Source: Thermogemmatispora tikiterensis (GTDB taxonomy: Bacteria > Chloroflexota > Ktedonobacteria > Ktedonobacterales > Ktedonobacteraceae). From it: a stretch of 64,000 bases of DNA. The notes under the pieces were generated by a model. It saw only the letters and a list, made by a program, of their open reading frames with translations. It searched no databases and was not told where the DNA came from. Location: the NCBI RefSeq assembly GCF_003268475.1, contig NZ_MCIF01000002.1, positions 2,639,312 through 2,703,311 on the forward strand, in the 5' to 3' direction. Positions within the stretch are counted from its first letter, which is position 1. Every line of letters starts with the position of its first letter. The position numbers were made by a program, and so were the translations under genes. Shown in pieces: positions 18,222-26,197 of the stretch.

Positions 18222-18545
18222 GAGTAGTGCTCCTTTGGCGTAAAAGTAGCACAACGGCTTTTCTCGTGATTTGATCGATTGGCTGCTTTCTCTCTTGGAC
18301 CGGGTCGGACTGGACTGGGATTGACATTTTCGCCGCTGCCTGGCTCGCCCTCTGTTGCCAGCTTAGACAAGGTAGTTTCAGCATATAGCAGAAATGTGGG
18401 CGACCGCAAGCCAGAGAGGGAGGAGGCGAGCACGCCTGGCAGGCACTTGCTGGCGGTTGTCTTTTGACTAACTCTCGGCCACAGCGAGGCAAAAAAGGCT
18501 GTGGGGGAAGCAACAGACGAGCTTTTGGCAGTTGGGATGGGAGGC

Positions 18546-18640
18546 TTGACGAGAGACGGAGAGTGTGGTATGCTGCAAAGGACACATGGAAGCGAACTGT
18601 CAGAGCCGCTGCCCATGGTTACGGGCAGCGGCTTTTTTTG
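18546..18640 (+). ncRNA. Candidate ~60-nt small RNA with own promoter and terminator
   Basis: TTGACG (18546-18551), 17-bp spacer and TATGCT (18569-18574) form a good sigma-70 promoter. About 30 nt later there is an 11-bp perfect hairpin AGCCGCTGCCC/GGGCAGCGGCT (18604-18614, 18623-18633) followed by seven Ts. The expected product, from about 18581 to 18640, is roughly 60 nt and has no start codon with a ribosome site. It could be a free small RNA or a leader attenuator for the zinc-ribbon/rpsU genes 180 bp downstream. The remainder of 18222-18823 holds no gene. Confidence 0.5.
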
Positions 18641-18780
18641 GCACGCCGTTCTTTGTCATTCAGCGGCTCCGCGCCGACGCTGCCCCTACTCTGCTAGGCT
18701 CAGGTCGCACGCTCCCGCGCCTATAGCCTTTTGCCGTCTGGCGGCTTGCAGACTAAGAGCGCTGTCAGACGAGTCCCAAT

Positions 18781-18804
18781 GCATTTCCCTCCGCGGAGAA
18801 ATGC
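18781..18804 (+). promoter_or_regulatory. Hairpin just before the ribosome site of the zinc-ribbon gene
   Basis: GCATTT pairs with AATGC and encloses the perfect palindrome CTCCGCGGAG. The hairpin ends 5 nt before AAGGAG, the ribosome site of the gene at 18824. It may tune translation or be an operator; there is no direct proof. Confidence 0.35.
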
Positions 18805-18823
18805 GCGTAAGGAGACTATCTAC

Positions 18824-19162
18824 ATGATTAACCCTGGACAGGACCAAATCCTGGTCTGCCGCGAGTGCGGCCAGGAATTCACCTTTACCGTTGGAGAGCA
18901 AGAGTTTTTTGCCAGCCGCGGCTTGACCAACACTCCCAGCCGCTGCCCCAGCTGTCGGGCGGCGCGCAAGGCGAGCGGTGGGCGTCGTGGCCGTGGCTAC
19001 GGGCGTGAGGAGCGCCAGATGTACACGGTGACCTGCGCTAGTTGCGGCAATGAGGCCCGGGTGCCGTTCCTGCCTCGCGATGATCGCCCCGTTTATTGCA
19101 GCGATTGCTATCGTCCCCAGGAGTCGTACGGGCGCGGCCAGGGCCGCCGCGCGCGTTGGTAA
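18824..19162 (+). CDS. Zinc-ribbon protein with two CxxC pairs
   Basis: A 112-aa basic protein. N-terminal ribbon: CRECGQEFTFTVGEQEFFASRG...CPSC (cysteines at about residues 11, 14, 40, 43). C-terminal ribbon: CASCGNEARVPF...CSDC (about 73-95). The middle and end are Arg/Gly-rich. It resembles the short CxxC-CxxC 'zinc-ribbon domain' proteins common in Chloroflexota and elsewhere, thought to bind nucleic acid or ribosomes; the exact role is unknown. ATG 18824 follows AAGGAGAC. It lies 11 bp before rpsU, which supports a translation-linked role. Confidence 0.85.
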   Translation: MINPGQDQILVCRECGQEFTFTVGEQEFFASRGLTNTPSRCPSCRAARKASGGRRGRGYGREERQMYTVTCASCGNEARVPFLPRDDRPVYCSDCYRPQESYGRGQGRRARW

Positions 19163-19173
19163 GGCGGGCCGAG

Positions 19174-19368
19174 ATGAGCGAAGTTCGCCTGAACCCCGAC
19201 GAGTCCTTTGAGGTTGCTCTTAAACGCTTTAATCGCAAGGTGTTGAACGCCGGTATTCTGGCCGAGGTGCGCCGCCGCAAGCACTACGAGAGCCGCAGCG
19301 ATCGCCGCAAGCGTAAGGCCGCCGTGGCCCGTCGTCGCCGCCGCCGCCATACACGCACACGCCGCTAG
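19174..19368 (+). CDS. rpsU: 30S ribosomal protein S21
   Basis: A 64-aa protein, MSEVRLNPDESFEVALKRFN at the N-terminus, RRRKHYESRSDRRKRKA in the middle and a strongly basic Arg-rich end, as in S21. It acts in the small subunit near the anti-Shine-Dalgarno region. I chose ATG 19174 because family homology starts there; the longer in-frame extension runs back into the zinc-ribbon gene. Confidence 0.96.
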   Translation: MSEVRLNPDESFEVALKRFNRKVLNAGILAEVRRRKHYESRSDRRKRKAAVARRRRRRHTRTRR

Positions 19369-19551
19369 CTTCCATACGAGGTCACACAGGCTCCCGCACC
19401 TGACTGCCTCTCAGTAGCAGACTCAGCAATAGCAGCAGTAGAAGGGTTGGCAACAAAAGCGCTTGCTCTTCTACTGCTTGATGTACGATCTCACAAAGTC
19501 CCCGCTTTTTAAGCAGAGTCTTGTGTAGACTCCTATCCGCACAATGCTCCT

Positions 19552-21312
19552 CTACTCTTTCTGATTGAGCGTGCAGGTATAGCAATAGTTGCCTGAAGAA
19601 TACTCATACAAGGAAACCGGGCCGAACACACTTGCATTTAGCTGCTGGCCAATCAAGACCGCAAGCCCCACCGGGAGCGATGAGAAGAGATGAATATGAA
19701 CGATGCCCTGGCTGCGCAGACGGCGTAAATCACGCCCAATCTGACGCGCGATGGCCAGGGCATGGCTCCCATCTTTCACTGCCCGAGTGTGGTCTACTTC
19801 CTCTGCCATCGAATAATGGATGAAACGGCTATAGTTAATCTTGTCCTCCGCTTGATGCAAGTATGTTTCTATACCTTTTCGAACATCATTCGATATAGAA
19901 ATAGCTACGATCGCTGTGTGGGGATCTCCCTCCCGGCTGCTCTCATCACAGGTAAGAGGGATAGAATCACTTGGAGGTCCCTCGCTATCCCAATACTGTT
20001 GTCTTGCTTCGTCACGTACTTGTAGCCTCATCCCCTGGAAAATGAAGCCGAACAGGTAGGCCAGCGAATAGACTGCTTTGATCGGAACCTTTAGGCTTTC
20101 TCCAGAGCCGGGGCCAACGCCCGCGAGCAGTCCTTTGATATCTTGTAGCGCTGGAACAATGAGATTTTGCCACTCAGCGAGCGAAGGAACACGCCGCACA
20201 TCGCTACGCTCATCTCTAAGGAAAAGTCCCCTGGCATCAACCGAGAGATCGAGTCTGGGGCTATCTTCTCCAGAAACAAAGGTGCGTAGCCCAATCCAGA
20301 TTTCATGATTCTCCCCTGCCCTCACTCGACGCTGGAGAAAAGCCTCGCGCAGGATACGCCGGGCTAGCTGCTGAAGCTTCTGATCGACTGCTTGCGACTG
20401 CAGCTCTTCCCACACGAAATCATTCAGCTTCCCGAGACTGACCTTTGCCAGGGCGTTCTGTGCCCTTTTCCGGCTGACCCCCTGCAGAATTACAACTATA
20501 GGAAATTCCGGCGCGTTTTCGTGGCGCTGTAGGGCGGCGCGCGCCTCGGGTAGCCAGAGCTGAGGCTTCTTGAGAGCCTCGGGCGTGAGATAGAGCAGGT
20601 AGGCATCAGCCAACTCACTCACGGCCCGCTCCGCTGCTTTTTCCCAGATGCCGAGAAAGGGCAGGTCCTCGCTGTCGCGGTGCCAGAGCTTGAGGCCACG
20701 CAGGCGCAGCATGAGTTCTAGCTGTTCGCGGTTTTCGCCGGCATCGCCAGCGGAGCTGATGAAAACGGTGGCCGGCCTGGCAGGGTCCTGCTCCTGCCCT
20801 TGTACTGGAGCATTCTGGTGTACACTCGCCGCTGTCCCTGCTTTCTCTCCCACAACAGAGGGAGCAGTGGCGGCAAGCTCTTGCCAGATCTTCTGAATCT
20901 CTTCAGCAATTTCCGTCCATGCTTGATTGCGATCATCTCCCTCTCGCTGAGTCACTGCCACCCCATTGCGCGGTAAGAGCTGTAGCTCGGCCAGGTCGGT
21001 GCTTCTGAGGGCCACGGTCTTGTACAAGATTGGAATAAGTGCAGCCTTGCCACTCTTTGCCCGTTCCAAGGCCATGCTGGTCTCTTCTCTCAGTGAAGAC
21101 AAGAGGTCAGGGCTGACGAGCATGATAATCAGCCGCGCCTGATTGATCAGTCGGCTTCGCTCCGGCTTTACTGGTTTTCCCGGGGAAATATTCTGAATAT
21201 CATTTATTTCGTTAATATGATGCAGGTGTTTACTCAGTTGTTCAAAGCCTTGCTTATCCTCACTAGCATACAGGCAAAGAATTTCAAGAGCTGTTGATCG
21301 GCTCGCTTCCAT
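19552..21312 (-). CDS. TIR-TIR-SAVED effector of the type III CRISPR operon
   Basis: A 586-aa protein ending the CRISPR operon. TIR-1 (about 9-146): ILCLYASEDKQGFEQL, RLIIMLVSPDLL, then REET, whose second Glu (E77) aligns with the catalytic Glu of TIR NADases. TIR-2-like (about 178-325): ATVFISSAGD, AYLLYLTPEAL and LPEARAAL (E256). SAVED (about 395-586): AVYSLAYLFGFIFQG and the end HIHLFSSLPVGLAVLIG...SLYEYSSGNY, as in SAVED sensors. SAVED binds cyclic oligonucleotides, and TIR-SAVED of CBASS polymerises on cA3 and destroys NAD+. By inference this protein answers Cas10-made cyclic oligoadenylate. ATG 21312 follows AAGGGAG, 13 bp after the previous stop; the longer frame to 21414 overlaps that gene. 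Two TIR modules in one SAVED protein is unusual. Confidence 0.82.
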   Translation of the reverse strand: MEASRSTALEILCLYASEDKQGFEQLSKHLHHINEINDIQNISPGKPVKPERSRLINQARLIIMLVSPDLLSSLREETSMALERAKSGKAALIPILYKTVALRSTDLAELQLLPRNGVAVTQREGDDRNQAWTEIAEEIQKIWQELAATAPSVVGEKAGTAASVHQNAPVQGQEQDPARPATVFISSAGDAGENREQLELMLRLRGLKLWHRDSEDLPFLGIWEKAAERAVSELADAYLLYLTPEALKKPQLWLPEARAALQRHENAPEFPIVVILQGVSRKRAQNALAKVSLGKLNDFVWEELQSQAVDQKLQQLARRILREAFLQRRVRAGENHEIWIGLRTFVSGEDSPRLDLSVDARGLFLRDERSDVRRVPSLAEWQNLIVPALQDIKGLLAGVGPGSGESLKVPIKAVYSLAYLFGFIFQGMRLQVRDEARQQYWDSEGPPSDSIPLTCDESSREGDPHTAIVAISISNDVRKGIETYLHQAEDKINYSRFIHYSMAEEVDHTRAVKDGSHALAIARQIGRDLRRLRSQGIVHIHLFSSLPVGLAVLIGQQLNASVFGPVSLYEYSSGNYCYTCTLNQKE

Positions 21313-21325
21313 CAGAGACTCCCTT

Positions 21326-22483
21326 CTACAGCGCATCGCGCGTCTCAGCGATGCGTTTGCGAGCGTTTTCCGCTTGATCGAACCAGGACTTGTCGGGATA
21401 GCAGTATTCAACATCAGGATCGGGCGGCCAGCGCCAGATGCGGCGCAGATCCTCCATTGCCAGCCGCTGCAAGTGCTGGCGTTTGAACTCTTCTACCAAC
21501 TCGTCGATAAACTGCGTCAGGGCCTCGCCTTCCAGTTGCTCTCTGCCGCCCTGGCCACGCGCACTGAGACTATAGCGTCGTGCGTAGTCAATCAGCTCCA
21601 GACGCAGCGGCTCCAGGGCAATGGAGCCAAGGCCCAGCGGCTTGGCGTAGCCAATCTTATGGCACATGTCTTCTTCGAGAACGATGGCCAACAGGAGCGC
21701 ACCCAGCTCGTCGCGCTCCAGGGTGGTAAAGTCGAGGCGAGCATAAAAGACGGTGTCGTAGTCCAGCGGGTGAATGTAGCGGTTGGCCGGTTCCGCGCGT
21801 GTGAAGTAGCGATAGCCGTCCGCCTGCCAAGGCTCCTTATTAGGATCGTGATGGAAGTAGAACTTGCGCCCGGCGATGCAACGCTCTTGCTCGTCGAGGT
21901 AGAAAGCGCGGTGGTGTGGCTTCGGCTCAACCAGAGGCAGGGTATACATCGGTTTGTAGAGAGCCACTGTTTCTGGATCGGCCTGGGCATCGCTGATGTT
22001 GACCTTGCCTGTGAAGACGCCGCTTTTGCGTTCCTTGAGCGAGCCAAAGATGCGACAGGAGATACACAGGTGCGCCTTGTCCTCGCAATGCAAGAACTCA
22101 GGCTTGACTTTATCCCTGTACGGTGCCTTATAGCGGCCTCGTTCACCCGTTTTTTCCTGCTCATAGTTGCCATCGAAGAGCGTCAGGCAGCCGTTGCCCA
22201 GGGTCTCGACCAGATTACGCAGCAGACCCTTGAGCGAGGTGCCGGGAATGATATAGTGGCCAGTTCCATCTTTGATGAACGTTTCCGGCTTACGTGGATC
22301 TCTAGGACCAGAGGTGACAGGACGGGCCGGGATAAAGATAGGGGTGCGCGCCGTCAGACGCAGCGTCAGGCTGCCGCTGTAGAGGCGGGGCAGATCGCTG
22401 CCGAAGAGGCGATCATGCCAGATAGGCTTACGTCGCTCCGGGGGACGGCTCCAATCGATGCGCGCGAAATCGTACGGGTTCAT
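21326..22483 (-). CDS. Cas7-like RAMP protein (Csm3/Csx7 group), type III-D
   Basis: A 385-aa RAMP subunit expected to bind the crRNA-target duplex in the backbone of the effector complex. It shows a first RAMP strand LTLRLTARTPIFI, the glycine-rich helix start IIPGTSLKGLLRNLVETL (about residues 78-95), CISCRIFGSL with Cys ligands (about 135-150), and a later glycine-rich KPLGLGSIALEPL. The loop GPRDPRKPE carries an Asp where Csm3-type proteins keep the target-RNA-cleaving residue, so cleavage activity is possible. It overlaps the previous gene by 4 bp (ATGA). Confidence 0.85.
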   Translation of the reverse strand: MNPYDFARIDWSRPPERRKPIWHDRLFGSDLPRLYSGSLTLRLTARTPIFIPARPVTSGPRDPRKPETFIKDGTGHYIIPGTSLKGLLRNLVETLGNGCLTLFDGNYEQEKTGERGRYKAPYRDKVKPEFLHCEDKAHLCISCRIFGSLKERKSGVFTGKVNISDAQADPETVALYKPMYTLPLVEPKPHHRAFYLDEQERCIAGRKFYFHHDPNKEPWQADGYRYFTRAEPANRYIHPLDYDTVFYARLDFTTLERDELGALLLAIVLEEDMCHKIGYAKPLGLGSIALEPLRLELIDYARRYSLSARGQGGREQLEGEALTQFIDELVEEFKRQHLQRLAMEDLRRIWRWPPDPDVEYCYPDKSWFDQAENARKRIAETRDAL

Positions 22484-23163
22484 AGACTTCCTCCCCTTGG
22501 CCTTGCTCTCGTCGATGCAGCTTCGGTCTCCAGGCCGGTACAGCGGAAGTAGACAGTTTCTCCTGTTGCAGGATCTTGATAGAGAGAGATCTTGAGCTTG
22601 ACCCTATCCACCTGTTGGCCGTTGGCCTGCTGTTCCTCTTCCTCGATCGGGTAGAGCAAGGGACGGGGAATGCGCGTGGTCAGAAAGAGGCGTCGCTCCT
22701 CCTGAGCGCTGACCCCCACCTCTCTCGCTCTCACCTCGCGAGGGCGCTCGCCAAACAGATCGTAGCTCACCGAACAACGCCTGAGACCTATCAGTGGCTG
22801 ACTGCTTTCGCGCAGCCGCGCGGGCAGGAGGCGCTCATGGCCCAGATAGACCACGCGCAGCTTTCCCTCGCTGCTATCCCAGCGCAATTCTCCCTCTGCC
22901 GAGAAAACCCGGCCCCAGGTATAGACGGTCCAGGGGAGAGGACCCTGCTCCTGCTGTACTTCCTTCAGCCGGGCCAAGCGCACCAGCAGCCGCCGCCAGC
23001 TCCGATCATCATCCACGACGAAGTTTGGTAGATGCTCGCCGAGAAAGTAGGCGCCCGGCGGGAAGGCTTGCACCAGCTCTTTCAGCTCCTCGTGGGGTAG
23101 CGAGGCGCTGGCGATGACCTCGGCGTTGTGTGCGCCACTTTCAGGAGACGCCTTCGTGCTCAT
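22480..23163 (-). CDS. csx19: Csx19-like protein of type III-D
   Basis: A 227-aa protein without RAMP glycine loops. The segment GRVFSAEGELRWDSSEGK followed by LRVVYLGHE (about residues 82-110) matches the pattern I recall for Csx19/TIGR03984 (ARVF..EAELRW...AVVLSE). Csx19 is a III-D marker and a structural subunit of III-Dv effectors. The rest (N-terminal ~50 aa, C-terminal ~70 aa) is not recognised, and the length exceeds the usual ~150-200 aa. It overlaps both neighbours by 4 bp, so it is translated with the complex. Confidence 0.65.
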   Translation of the reverse strand: MSTKASPESGAHNAEVIASASLPHEELKELVQAFPPGAYFLGEHLPNFVVDDDRSWRRLLVRLARLKEVQQEQGPLPWTVYTWGRVFSAEGELRWDSSEGKLRVVYLGHERLLPARLRESSQPLIGLRRCSVSYDLFGERPREVRAREVGVSAQEERRLFLTTRIPRPLLYPIEEEEQQANGQQVDRVKLKISLYQDPATGETVYFRCTGLETEAASTRARPRGGSL

Positions 23164-24224
23164 GAGCGCTTTCCTCCTGCGAGGGCAGGGACTTGCGCAG
23201 ACTCATCTGGCCATTCCTGAATGCGACGAATAAAGTGCTGGATGGCCTCCTCGCGGAGCTGTGCCAGGGCCTCGCCGGTAAAGATACGCAGGTGACGAAT
23301 ACCGCGCGGGAGACGCTCAATCTCAGCCGGAAGCTTCACCAGGTCGTCATACCAGGTACCGTAGCGTCCCCAGCCGGGTTCACCAGAGGTGGGCTGCTCA
23401 TTGAGCCAGCGCCCCAGTCCCCAAAGCTCATCGCGTGGCTCACGCGCGTCGCTGCCACGGATGGTAGCCGTGACCAGGCCGCCAGGCCAGCCATCGTGCT
23501 CTTCGCTGCTGAGCGTTCCCTTGACCCAACCCAGACCGCGCGAGCGGCCCGAACCAAGACGGATCAGGCCATCTTCCAGATCCTGCAGCACGACAAAGAG
23601 CATGCCCAGCTGCCAGATCTCGAAGTTACGCAGATGAATGCCGCACTCGAAGGTGACCCCTTCGCTGATTACCTCCAGTTCGAACTTGGCTCCGTGGGCC
23701 GCACCCCCGGTCAGGCGATCGATGCCGACGCCGTCACGCTGCTCAAGGATAGGACTTGAAACGAGATAGGCATCGCTAATAGCCAGGCGCCCAATAAACC
23801 AGGTGGAGCCGAAGAGACGACAAACGGGACAGGAGCGCCCATAGACCTCATCGGTACGGGCTTCGAGCTGGGCACGGCGCTGCTCATCATTCCTGACCTC
23901 GCGATTGAAGCGCTCGCCACAGGAGTCGCGGTGAGTGCGACGGCGCTCTTCTAGAGAGTCCTTCGTCTCCGCGCTCTTGTTAATGGCAAAGGGATAACAG
24001 ACTACACGTGTTCGCAGGCTCGTGACGATTTTCTCTACGTGGCTGCGGAAGACCCCTTTGAGCGAGCTGCCGGGCAGGAATGGCTCCTGACGCCCGTTGC
24101 GAAAGGTCAGCACTGGGGCCATGTCTGGCCCACTGACGGTGGGCAAGCCCGATTTAACGAGCAGGGGCCCGGTGGTGGTGATGCGCAGGCGCAAGCGCGC
24201 TTCATTGACCAGTTGCTTGAGCAT
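23160..24224 (-). CDS. Cas7-like RAMP protein (Csm3/Csx7 group), type III-D
   Basis: A 354-aa RAMP subunit. Signatures: LRLRITTTGPLLVKSG, PFLPGSSLKGVFRSHVEKI (about 48-66), CPVCRLFGSTWFIGRLAISDAYL (about 134-155) and the glycine-rich RLGSGRSRGLGWVKG (about 228-242). The loop SGPDMAPV keeps an Asp in the position of the Csm3 catalytic residue, so it may cut target RNA every 6 nt as Csm3 does. A gap of 32 bp separates it from the preceding RAMP gene. Confidence 0.9.
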   Translation of the reverse strand: MLKQLVNEARLRLRITTTGPLLVKSGLPTVSGPDMAPVLTFRNGRQEPFLPGSSLKGVFRSHVEKIVTSLRTRVVCYPFAINKSAETKDSLEERRRTHRDSCGERFNREVRNDEQRRAQLEARTDEVYGRSCPVCRLFGSTWFIGRLAISDAYLVSSPILEQRDGVGIDRLTGGAAHGAKFELEVISEGVTFECGIHLRNFEIWQLGMLFVVLQDLEDGLIRLGSGRSRGLGWVKGTLSSEEHDGWPGGLVTATIRGSDAREPRDELWGLGRWLNEQPTSGEPGWGRYGTWYDDLVKLPAEIERLPRGIRHLRIFTGEALAQLREEAIQHFIRRIQEWPDESAQVPALAGGKRS

Positions 24225-24256
24225 AAGCCACTATCCTTCTCACTCAATCTCTTGCG

Positions 24257-25207
24257 CTAGCTCGCTTGAAACAGCTGCTCAATCTGCCGCGCCAGGAAGC
24301 TCTTACCGTCTTCGACCCGGTGAAATTTCTCTTCAGGGCTGCGTCCCAGCAGGTAACGCTGCAAACGACGAGTGCGCTCCTCGGCGCTCACTGCTCTTTG
24401 TCCTCCGTCGGCACTCCCTTCCTCCCCCTCCAGCTCCAGGATGTAGACGCGCAGATCGCGCAGACGACAGGCCCCCAGACCACGCGAGCGCTTGCCGCCA
24501 ATGGCCCCGAAGCCATTGACGAACTCGCTGAGACCCAGGCTCAACAGCCAGCGATCTTCGGCGGTGGCATTCTCTAGCGTGATTTCCAGGCTAAAGGAGG
24601 TGCTGGCTGGCACAACCTCGTAGTCGTATTTGAGGCGCTCCTTGGCACGTTCGCTGTCGCGCTCAATGGCCACGCCGTCGCGTATCTGGATAATACCGCT
24701 CCATTCCTCCTCGGGGATGTAGAGGTCGCTGACGTTGACCCGCGAGGCGGAGAAGGGGGAACCGAAGAGCTGACAGGTATGGCACAGATCCTTTAGAATA
24801 TTCTCAAGCGCCAGTTCACCACGTTGGCGTCTCTCTTCTGTTATGGTACGTTGCCGCGCCGTGGGACAGATTTTATCAAGGCGCCCTTCCTGTCGCGCCT
24901 GCTCTAGCTCCTCCGCTTCTCCCTCGATGAGACCGCAGGTGCGCAGAGGCAACTGCGGAAGCTCAGCCAGGGTAGCGACCAGTTTCTCGACAGTGCTGCG
25001 CAACGCCCCCTTGAAGCTCGAACCAGGAATGAAGGGGATGTTCTCGGGCGTCAGGACAATCGGGTTTCTGCTGCTGCTGAGCGTGAGTTTGCCGCCGCCG
25101 ATATGCAGCGCCGTCTCCATGACGAGCCGCCCGGTGAAGAGATAGCGGTTGCGCAGGCGTAGCCGTCGTACAGGGTCATCCTGATAGAGCTTGTCTTGAA
25201 CTGCCAT
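24257..25207 (-). CDS. Cas7-like RAMP protein (Csm3/Csx7 group), probably non-cleaving
   Basis: A 316-aa RAMP subunit: YLFTGRLVMETALHIGGG, PFIPGSSFKGALRSTVEKL (about 59-77), CHTCQLFGSPFSASRVNVSDLY (about 140-160) and GFGAIGGKRSRGLGACRL (about 245-262). The loop SSSRNPIV has Asn where cleaving Csm3-type subunits have Asp, so this copy may be structural. ATG 25207 has AGGAG at 10-bp spacing; GTG 25213, two codons earlier, overlaps the upstream stop and is the alternative. Confidence 0.9.
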   Translation of the reverse strand: MAVQDKLYQDDPVRRLRLRNRYLFTGRLVMETALHIGGGKLTLSSSRNPIVLTPENIPFIPGSSFKGALRSTVEKLVATLAELPQLPLRTCGLIEGEAEELEQARQEGRLDKICPTARQRTITEERRQRGELALENILKDLCHTCQLFGSPFSASRVNVSDLYIPEEEWSGIIQIRDGVAIERDSERAKERLKYDYEVVPASTSFSLEITLENATAEDRWLLSLGLSEFVNGFGAIGGKRSRGLGACRLRDLRVYILELEGEEGSADGGQRAVSAEERTRRLQRYLLGRSPEEKFHRVEDGKSFLARQIEQLFQAS

Positions 25208-25209
25208 TA

Positions 25210-25683
25210 TCACTTACTCCTGGAGGAACTCGCTTTCTTCTGCCTACTTTGCTGCTTTTGCACGGCTAGTAAGTAGCTGTTCTCCGCTGCCAGGTGCTGG
25301 ATGAATTCGGCCATCAGCAGCGCCATCAGTTCCTCAGTCTGAGCGATCACCTGCCGCGGCCCCCCTTGATCGCTGAGGAGATGGAACTCGTTCTTCAGAC
25401 GTTTTTTCTGCATAGACTCCATATACTCCTTCAGCTTTTTGTAGAATACTTTTATATTCTCTTTATCTCTGGGCCAGTTACGCTCGTTCTGATGGGCCAC
25501 AAAGCGGCGCAGCTCCTGGTAGCTCAGGGACAGCGAGATGGCATGCAGACCCTGGATCTGGCTCATGGGCAGCGGCTCGCAATCCTCCTCTTCGAGCAGC
25601 TGGCGCATGAAGGCCACGGCCTCTCGATAGAGCACCTCATCGCTAAGCAGGGCAATGGTATTGATCTGCTCCTCGGTGAGCAC
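25210..25683 (-). CDS. Small helical CRISPR protein, candidate Cas11/Csm2-like subunit
   Basis: A 157-aa mostly alpha-helical protein. The stretch RRFVAHQNERNW...KVFYKKLKEYME (about residues 60-92) recalls Csm2-like small subunits, which line the inner face of the complex and contact the target RNA. The C-terminus is Lys/Ser/Gln-rich and probably disordered. It lies 3 bp from the preceding small gene and overlaps the following RAMP gene. Identity is inferred from size, helicity and place. Confidence 0.6.
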   Translation of the reverse strand: MLTEEQINTIALLSDEVLYREAVAFMRQLLEEEDCEPLPMSQIQGLHAISLSLSYQELRRFVAHQNERNWPRDKENIKVFYKKLKEYMESMQKKRLKNEFHLLSDQGGPRQVIAQTEELMALLMAEFIQHLAAENSYLLAVQKQQSRQKKASSSRSK

Positions 25684-25686
25684 GGG

Positions 25687-26196
25687 CTATGACCTCCTCT
25701 CAACGAAGGCATCCAGCAACCTGGTCTTCTCCATAATGGAGCGCCATTCATAATGGGCGACCATTGAGCGGATAAACCGGCGCATCAAGAGCAGATGGAG
25801 ACGCCGGCGCAGCTGACGGCCCTCCTCGGTTTCCTCATCGACGCCTAGCTCCTCACACAGCCTGCCAGCACGATCACCCAGATCCCCCCCCAGGGCCTGC
25901 AGCAGGCGCTCGCCGAAGCCAGTTTGAGGATCACGCTGATCATCACTGCATGGTTTACGCCATTCGTCCAAACGCCCGATTTGTTTCTTAACGTAGTCCA
26001 GCACGTCACTACGCTTGAGCGTTCCGTTGACGACCGCCTCCAGTCCAGTCATCTGTGAGCGGTGCTCTTTTTGCAGGACAACCGCGGCGTAGTGTCCAAG
26101 GCGTTCCGCCAGCTCGTAGAAGTCCTTTTTGTCCGCCTCTCGGCTCACAGCGAGCGCAATTTGCGTTTCAGAGAGCGCATTAGCCCTTGTACTCAT
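25687..26196 (-). CDS. Small helical CRISPR-operon protein of unknown family
   Basis: A 169-aa protein, all-helical by appearance, between csx10 and the Csm2-like gene. I do not recognise a family. Visible parts: KDFYELAERLGHYAAVVLQKE (split helix, about 24-44), a Cys-containing linker, and a basic C-terminal helix LLLMRRFIRSMVAHYEWRS similar in feel to the last helix of Cmr5/Csm2. It may be a second small subunit. It starts 1 bp after the csx10 stop. Confidence 0.55.
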   Translation of the reverse strand: MSTRANALSETQIALAVSREADKKDFYELAERLGHYAAVVLQKEHRSQMTGLEAVVNGTLKRSDVLDYVKKQIGRLDEWRKPCSDDQRDPQTGFGERLLQALGGDLGDRAGRLCEELGVDEETEEGRQLRRRLHLLLMRRFIRSMVAHYEWRSIMEKTRLLDAFVERRS

Positions 26197-26197
26197 A

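Noticed and set aside
19382..19585. Leu-rich open frame on the minus strand after the SAVED gene
   Set aside because: It overlaps the end of the SAVED gene in another frame; the poly-Leu run reflects CAG/AGC-type repeats in the DNA.
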